The notes beneath the pieces were generated by a model that saw nothing but the letters and a program-made list of their open reading frames with translations, did not search any database and was not told the DNA's origin. Shown here piece after piece: positions 57,985-64,000 of a stretch of 64,000 nt of DNA. Within the stretch, counting starts at the first letter, position 1; each line of letters opens with the position of its first letter. The DNA lies in NCBI GenBank assembly GCA_019802505.1, contig JAFMOC010000002.1, positions 664,001 through 728,000 of the forward strand, read 5' to 3'. The stretch is from Corydoras sp. C115 (lineage: Eukaryota > Chordata > Actinopteri > Siluriformes > Callichthyidae). A program made the translations under genes and the position numbers.

Positions 57985-58149
57985 TCTTGTCGGCGGATTG
58001 TGACGTAACTACTTTAAACATGGCGACCCACATCAACGTGCGTCTGTGACCGGACGAAAATTAATTTGTGCTTCGTTTTTTTGACGATAATCCTCAGATT
58101 CGTGTGAGGGTTCGTTTGTGGACATTATAATATATTTTAATAGTAGACG
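57985..58149 (+). other. dap3: dap3 5' non-coding exon with short uORF
   Basis: Ends at the consensus donor GACG|GTAAGT (58150). It contains AAACATGGCGACC at about 58016, a good match to the YY1 site common in mitochondrial-protein promoters. The same ATG opens a nine-codon uORF (MATHINVRL, stop TGA at about 58049). The 5' limit is approximate. Confidence 0.6.
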
Positions 58150-58399
58150 GTAAGTTACAGCGCAGTTAAATCCTTTTTATTTTAATGTGCTGGCGCAGAT
58201 GAGTCAAGGTGAAGCATTACAATTTTACAGATCAGACAAATCATAGCTGTACATCTTACATGAAATAAGAGGTCAAGTTTATCAAAAAGAACTGATTTTT
58301 AAATATCGACAAGGATGATCCTTGAACCCCAGACTGATCTCCTGTGTACAGTGTACATCGTGATGTTAACGTCGATATTTCTGTTTTATCCTACAGACA

Positions 58400-58438
58400 A
58401 TGAGTTTATCAAGAATTTATAACAGATTATGTTTAACT
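58400..58438 (+). CDS. dap3: dap3 first coding exon
   Basis: Acceptor ATCCTACAG ends at 58396; ATG 58400-58402; donor AACT|GTAAGT. Encodes MSLSRIYNRLCLT, the start of a basic, amphipathic mitochondrial presequence. Phase 0 into the next exon. Confidence 0.75.
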
Positions 58439-58552
58439 GTAAGTATTTTGCTTTTTAATCTTTCCATTTCATGATCAATCGTATGTAGACATCTAAGCAA
58501 CAACCCATGTTTTCGACATCTCATTGAAACCTTGAAATTAACAAAGTATTTC

Positions 58553-58720
58553 CATCCATTCATTATCTTCCGCTTTATCCTGTACTAGGGTCGTGGTGGG
58601 GTTCTCCGTGCCCATCCAGGGGAGAACATTTCGGGCGCTGGGCAGGTACACCCAGGACAGGGCGCCAGTCTATCTCTGGGCTCACTCACTCACTCACTCA
58701 CTCACTCACTCACTCACTCA

Positions 58721-58761
<41 letters not shown>

Positions 58762-58930
58762 TATGGGACAATTTTGGAGAATTCAATTGACCTTGATCCA
58801 TGTGTGGGAGGAAATCTGAGAATCCAGAGGAAACCCACGAAGACACGGGAGAACATGGAAACTCCACCCAGATTGATCATTTGAACCGGGAGTCCCTAGC
58901 ACGTGCTAACCACTAAGCCACCATGCCACC
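58553..58930 (-). mobile_element. SINE copy with (CACT)n(CA)n expansion
   Basis: Tail CATCCATTCATTATC, body GGGGTTCTCCGTGCCCATCCAGG, then a roughly 75 bp (CTCA)n/(CA)n microsatellite at 58681-58759 grown from the element's own ACACACTCACTC segment, and head GTGGCATGGTGGCTTAGTGG. Confidence 0.9.
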
Positions 58931-59344
58931 ACATAAAGTGTTTATGTTAAATTAAGTGTCATCACATCATCATGTTCTTGTGTTCTTTATTTTTTACGCT
59001 AAGTGACAGGAAAAGGAAACTACCTTACTCAGCTCTTATAGGAAGCATATAGTGGACATACACTGCATGAATATTGTTATGAAACTTGATTTAACCAACC
59101 ATGTTTTTATGAACCTTTTTTAACTGAGTGTACAGTCATGCTGAAACAAAAAATAGTGTTCCAGGTAGCATGCAGTTGTCTAAAATGCATAGATAGGTTT
59201 TTGATTGTATACACACATGGTAATGGGACTGAATAAAACACCTACATTAATAATAATAATAATTTTAAGGTTTGTCAGCATACTTACCTCTCCAAAAGTA
59301 TTGTAACATCGAGGTTTCCCTAAAGACATTTGGGTTTACATTAA

Positions 59345-59555
59345 GCTATTTAAATTGGGTCATTTTGCAGACGCTTTTATCCAAAGCAACTTACAAGGTG
59401 AACACAGGGTTAATCACAACATCCCTGGAGCAATGAGGGTTAAGGGTCTTGCTCAAGGACCCACATTGGTAACTTCAGTGGACCTGGGATTTGAACCCCC
59501 AACCTTCAGATTGACAGCCCAACACCTTAACCACTGAGCTACCACTCCCATTTAA
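59345..59555 (-). mobile_element. Second tRNA-derived SINE family (V-SINE-like)
   Basis: On the minus strand: GGTAGCTCAGTGGTTAAGGTG (A box), GGGGGTTCAAATCCCAGG (B box), then a body ending TTGCTTTGGATAAAAGCGTCTGCAAAATGA. That final motif is the conserved domain of fish V-type SINEs, to my recollection. Distinct from the abundant family above. Confidence 0.7.
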
Positions 59556-59599
59556 ACTTTAAACTATTTGAAAAAGTTTAAGGTTTCAGCTTTATTTTT

Positions 59600-59770
59600 C
59601 TAGTGTTAACATATAAATGTGATAAATACCATACATAATATGGACAAACACACATAATATGGACAACACACATTTTGGACAAGTGTATGCTTCCATGAAA
59701 ACAATGCACATAGCAAGGTCCATAAAGAGATAGTGACTTTAATTTGGAAGAACAATGTCTAAACAGAGCC
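59600..59770 (-). mobile_element. Tc1-like relic fragment
   Basis: ATATGGACAAACACACATAATATGGACAA and AATGCACATAGCAAGGTCCATAAAGAGATAG are terminus and internal pieces of the relic family. Confidence 0.45.
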
Positions 59771-59817
59771 TTAACTTTATCACCAAAACTCTTAATATAT
59801 ATACAGTATATTTTATA

Positions 59818-61025
59818 CAGTGGGGGAAAAATTATTCAGTCACCAATTGTGCAAGTTCTCACACTTAAAAAGATGAGAAAGGCCTGTAATTGACATCATA
59901 GGTAGACATCAACTATGAGGAAAAAAAAATTCAGAAAATCACATAGTCTGATTTTTTTAAGAATTTATTTGCAAATAATGGTGGAAAATAAGTATTTGAT
60001 CAATAACGAAAGTTCATCTCGATACTTTGTTATATACCCTTTGTTGGAAATCACAGAGGTCAAATGTTTTCTGTAAGTCTTCACAAGGTTGGCACACACT
60101 GTTACTGGTATGTTGGCTTATTCCTCCATGGAGATCTCCTCTAGAGCAGGGCTGTTGGCGGGCAACACAGACTTTCAACTTCCTCCAAAGGTTTTCTAAG
60201 GGGTTGAGATCTGGAGACTGGCTAGGCCACTCCAGGACCTTGAAATGATTCTTACGAAGCCACTCCTTTGTTGCCCTGGCAGTGTGCTTGGGATCATTGT
60301 CATGCTGAAAGACCCAGCCACATTTTATCTCAATTGCCCTTGCTGATGGAAGGAGGTTTGCCCTCACAATCTTGCAATACATGGCCCCATTCATTCTTTC
60401 ATGTACACGGACAAGTTGTCCTGACCCCATTGCAGAGAAATAAAGCTTGATGTTGCCACCCCCATTCTTCACAGTTGGTATGGTGTTCTTTGGATGCAAC
60501 TCAGCAGTCAGTTTCCTCCAAACACGACGAGTTGTGTTTGTACCAGACAGTTCTTCTTTGGTTTCATCTGACTATAAGACATTCTCCCAATACTCTTCTG
60601 GAACATCCAAATGCTCTCCAGCAAACTTCATACACACCCAAATATGTACTGGCTTAAGCAGGAGAACATGCCAGGCACTGTCATTCACTAGGTCCCCCCG
60701 TAGGCCCCTGATCGAGGGAGATTAGTAGTGGTTTTGTTCGTCTTTGATTCTCTTATTGCTCCCACAGTAGATTGCCTGTTGCAGATTCTGTCTTCCCAGC
60801 CAGGTGCAGGTCTACAATTTTCAGGTCAAATAATCAGGTGGCATTAATACAGGTAATGAGTGTAGGACAGAGGAGCCTCTTAAAGAAGTTACAGGTCTGT
60901 GACAGCCACAAATCTTGCTTGTTTGTCGGTGCTCAAATACTTATTTTCCACCATTCCAAAAAAATCACACAATGTGGTTTTCTGAATTATTTTTCAATAA
61001 CAGGCCTCTCATCTTTTTAAATGGT
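59818..61025 (-). mobile_element. Tc1-like transposon, 3'-complete, truncated
   Basis: The left TIR begins CAGTGGGGGAAAAATTATTCAG after TA at 59816-59817. A matching, more decayed right arm (CAAATACTTATTTTCCACCATTCC...CAGGCCTCTCATCTTTTTAAATGGTGACTG) ends near 61028, where a CTAT/TA microsatellite begins. Shorter than the family norm because the transposase 5' half is largely missing. Confidence 0.85.
60014..60560 (-). pseudogene. Tc1 transposase C-terminal pseudogene
   Basis: HPKNTIPTVKNGGGNIKLYF, QHDNDPKHTARATKEWLRKN and LEWPSQSPDLNPLENLW retain the second Asp and the Glu of the DDE triad. The helix-turn-helix part is missing and the C-terminus is frameshifted after about 60210. Confidence 0.85.
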
Positions 61026-61029
61026 GACT

Positions 61030-61050
61030 GTCTATCTATCTATCTATCTA

Positions 61051-61101
<51 letters not shown>
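61030..61101. repeat. (CTAT)n(TA)n microsatellite between two Tc1 elements
   Basis: Six CTAT units then about 23 TA units, filling the gap between the two transposons. Confidence 0.95.
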
Positions 61102-61102
61102 T

Positions 61103-62697
61103 GGTGTGAAAAAGTGTTTGCCCCCTTCCTCATTTCCTGTTTTTTTGCATGTTTGTCACACTTAAGTGTTTCAGAACATCAAACCAATTTAAACAATAGT
61201 CAAGGACAACACAAGTAAACACAAAATGCAATTTGTAAATGAAGGTGTTTATTATTAAGGGAGAAAAAAATCCAAACCATCATGGCCCTGTGTGAAAAAG
61301 TGATTGCCCCCCTAAACCTAATAACTGGTTGGGCCACCCTTAGCAGCAACAACTGCAAACAAGCATTTGCGATAACTTGCAATGAGTCTTTTACAGCGTT
61401 CTGGAGGAATTTTGGCCCACTCATCTTTGCAGAATTGTTCTAATTCAGTTACATTAGAGGGTTTTCGAGCATGAACGGCCTTTTTAAGGTCATACCACAA
61501 CATCTCAATAGGATTCAGGTCAGGACTTTGGCTAGGCCACTCCAAAGTCTTCATTTTGTTTTTCTTCAGAGGTGGACTTGCTGGTGTGTTTTGGATCATT
61601 GTCCTGCTGCAGAACCCAAGTTCGTTTCAGCTTGAGTTCACGGACAGATGGTCGGACATTCTCCTTCAGGATCTTTTGGTAGACAGCAGAATTCATAGTT
61701 CCATTAATCACAACAAGTCTTCCAGGTCCTGCCGCAGCAAAACAGCCCCAGACCATCACACTACCACCACCATATTTTACTGTTGGTATAATGTTCTTTT
61801 TCTAAAATGCAGTGTTCCTTTTACGCCAGATGTAATGGGACACACTCCTTCCAAAGAGTTCCACCTTTGTCTCATCGGTCCACAGAATGTTTTCCCAAAA
61901 GTGTTGGGGATCATCAAGATGTGTTTTGGAAAAATTGAGACAAGCTTTAATGTTCTTTTTGCTCAGCAGTGGTTTTCTTCTTGGAACTTTGCCATGCAGG
62001 CCATTTTTGCCCAGTCTTTTTCTGATGGTGGAGGCATGAACGTTGACCTTAACTGAGGCAAGTGAGGCCTGCAGTTCTTTGGACATTGTTGTGGGGTCTT
62101 TTGTGACCTCTTGGATGAGTCGTCGCTGCGCTCTTGGGGTAATTTTGGGCGGCCGGCCACTCCTGGGAAGGTTCACCTCTGTTCCATGTCTTCGCCATTT
62201 GTGGATAATGGCCCTCACTGTGGTTCGCTGAATTCCCAAAGCTTTAGAAATGGCTTTATAACCCTTTCCAGACTGATAGATCTCAATTACTTTATTTCTC
62301 AATTGTTCCTGAATTTCTTTGGATCTCGGCATGACGTTTAGCTTTTAAAGATCTTTTGGTGGACTTTACTGTGTCAGGCAGCTCCTATTTAAGTGATTGA
62401 GAACAGCTGTGGCAATAATCAGGCCTGGGTGTGGCTAGAGAAATTGAACTCAGGTGTTAAAAACCACAGTTATAGTATGTTTTAACGAGGGGGCAATCAC
62501 TTTTTCACACAGGGCCATGATGGTTTGGATTTTTTTTTCTCCTTTAATAATAAACACCTTCATTTACAAATTGCATTTTGTGTTTACTTGTGTTGTCCTT
62601 GACTATTGTTTAAATTGGTTTGACGTTCTGAAACACTTAAGTGTGACAAACATGCAAAAAAACAGGAAATGAGGAAGGGGGCAAACACTTTTTCACA

Positions 62698-62699
<2 letters not shown>
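61103..62699 (-). mobile_element. Near-complete Tc1/mariner transposon with eroded tips
   Basis: TIRs of about 210 bp: GGTGTGAAAAAGTGTTTGCC... and its inverse ending CACACC at 62699, with inner GTGTGAAAAAGTGATTGCCC direct repeats. Both outer tips lack the usual CAGT bases and run straight into (TA)n tracts. The transposase is damaged by one stop and one frameshift. Confidence 0.94.
61318..62332 (-). pseudogene. Tc1 transposase with one stop and one frameshift
   Basis: ATG at 62330-62332 (MPRSKEIQEQLRNKVIE). HTH region, GRPPK hinge, first Asp in WTDETK, second in QQDNDPKHTS, Glu in SPDLNPIEMLW, end KGGPTSY. The lesions are an in-frame TAG at about 61802, where a Gln codon is expected, and a deletion after TSKSTSE near 61570. 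Otherwise the protein is intact, so inactivation is recent. Confidence 0.9.

Positions 62700-62783
<84 letters not shown>
62700..62783. repeat. (TA)n microsatellite at the Tc1 right tip
   Basis: About 42 TA units beginning exactly at the last TIR base. Confidence 0.95.
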
Positions 62784-62784
<1 letters not shown>

Positions 62785-62958
62785 CTCAAACTCAAATGAC
62801 TTGATTGTATCTCAAACTCTATCTAAAGAGTTGACCCTGGCATCCAATTAATTTGAGAAGGCTGCATAATTATAATAAAGACTACAGTATTTAAATCTTA
62901 CAAATGCACTTAATCGATCCCATTGTTATATTTTAATGATATCTGATGTTATCTTTAG

Positions 62959-63078
62959 GTGTGTACAGTACGCCAGTTTCATGCTGGTGCCAACATCATG
63001 CAACTGGATAATGCTGCAGTGGCAATAGATTCTGTTTCCAGTCACTTTTCTATTTGTAGGACCTCAGAGACTGACCCG
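62959..63078 (+). CDS. dap3: dap3 second coding exon (mitochondrial presequence)
   Basis: Acceptor TTATCTTTAG; donor at CCCG|GTTGGT (weak; GTACAA a few bases on is an alternative). 40 codons, phase 0: VCTVRQFHAGANIMQLDNAA and a stretch ending SICRTSETDP. The end matches human DAP3 AISRTNENDP; RQFHAG is a typical presequence cleavage region. DAP3 (mS29) is a GTP-binding protein of the mitochondrial small ribosomal subunit. The remaining exons lie beyond the window. Confidence 0.8.
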
Positions 63079-63639
63079 GTTGGTACAAAAAGATATAAAA
63101 CATTAATTATTTAACTGACATGATTTGTCAATAACTGTGTACATTCACGGAGAATAAAGCAGGAATTTGTGATGTTGGAAGTGACAGCCCAGCTTTAGAG
63201 TCATGATAGATCTTTTATCATAGGGTTTGGAAAATTACTGCTTGTATGGCAGATGGAATTTTTATTATCTATTGTATTTAAACAAAAATAGTTTTTATTG
63301 CAATAAACAAGTGGCTATAGACAAATATTCTATTTTTAAAGTAACTGTAAAATATTAAGCAGTAAACAATAAACATGTGTTTATTGAATCAGTCCTGGTG
63401 TTTTCTTTCTACCCAACAACCTTTGGGCACTGGGATAGGCTCCAGTGCTTTAACCCACTTACTTCACTATTTACCATATTCAATTGTAATACAGGATTTA
63501 ATTAAACAATTAGCTAAAACAAAACACATTTCCTTTGATCTTATTTAAATCTCTTGCTGATTTAGTAATTATCTTGGGAGGGAGAACAACCAACCAGATT
63601 AATTCTTTTGAACCGCTTTGATTTTTCCTCACTATCCAA

Positions 63640-63915
63640 AGCACACTAGGAAGTGACTGTGGTTCATGACACTGGTTGATTAGACACAGTAGTGCTGCTG
63701 GAGTTTTTACACCAAGATGCACCCAGGACAGGGTGCCAATCCATCACTAGACACACACACGCACACAGACACACATCCTATATACAGAAACATTTTGGAT
63801 TGTGGGAGGAAACCAGTGAACCTGATGAAAAACTCCACCCAGATTGGGATTTGAACCTGGATCCCCAGTGCCATGAGGTGAACATGCTAAACATTAAGCC
63901 ACTGTGCCGCCCTAA
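63640..63915 (-). mobile_element. Foldback fragment and diverged SINE
   Basis: GGTTGATTAGACACAGTAGTGCTGCTGGAGTTTTTACAC (63675-63712) is a foldback-family arm. From 63718 a SINE copy runs from CACCCAGGACAGGGTGCCAATCC to the head GGGCGGCACAGTGGCTTAATG at 63915. Confidence 0.75.
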
Positions 63916-64000
63916 TATGAAGTCAGTGGTTGCAAACTATGACCATTTTTTTCACGTGTGGGACAGTTGGTCTTAATGTAAATTGCTCATACCTGTTTGT

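Noticed and set aside
58681..58759. CRISPR-like array of short repeats
   Set aside because: It is a continuous tetranucleotide and dinucleotide microsatellite without spacers, in a eukaryotic genome.

Overview
This 64 kb window looks like AT-rich ray-finned fish (teleost) nuclear DNA. The evidence is split vertebrate-type exons with GT/AG boundaries, several Tc1-like elements, a tRNA-derived SINE present in about 20 copies, foldback elements, and long (TA)n/(CA)n microsatellites. The mobile-element mix suggests an ostariophysan, perhaps a catfish, but I cannot fix the species.

Layout. (1) 488-653, plus strand: last coding exon of a RUSC1-like gene, the C-terminal SH3 domain. (2) 7653-13431, minus strand: a complete six-exon TRIM E3 ligase (RING, B-box, coiled coil, PRY/SPRY) with the canonical 96, 234 and 116 bp TRIM exons. 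(3) About 21.4-55.9 kb, minus strand: an ASH1L-family chromatin gene spread over at least 15 recognisable exons, with a CpG-rich presumptive promoter at about 55.1-56.1 kb. (4) 57.98 kb to the right edge, plus strand: the first three exons of DAP3 (mitochondrial ribosomal protein mS29). RUSC1-ASH1L-DAP3 is the same neighbourhood, with the same orientations, as human 1q22. MSTO1 is not seen and a TRIM gene sits between rusc1 and ash1l.

The main result is the structure of the ASH1L-like gene. The N-terminal region, AT-hooks, the FxLP (MRG15-binding) motif, the linker and a bromodomain can be followed exon by exon. The AWS-SET-post-SET catalytic module is absent: the exon that should open AWS diverges after about 20 residues, and splice phases then join directly to post-SET linker exons. 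I also cannot find PHD or BAH exons after the bromodomain. The large exon carries a one-base frameshift in an A6 run inside an AT-hook codon block. The locus is therefore either a catalytically dead ASH1L paralogue or one on the way to becoming a pseudogene.

The rest is mostly repeats. There are three near-complete Tc1 elements with damaged transposases, many older Tc1 relics, a non-autonomous hAT element with an 8 bp target duplication nested in a Tc1 relic, SINE copies with clear target-site duplications, L2-like LINE tails, and microsatellites. All exon and intron boundaries were read by eye and need transcript support.
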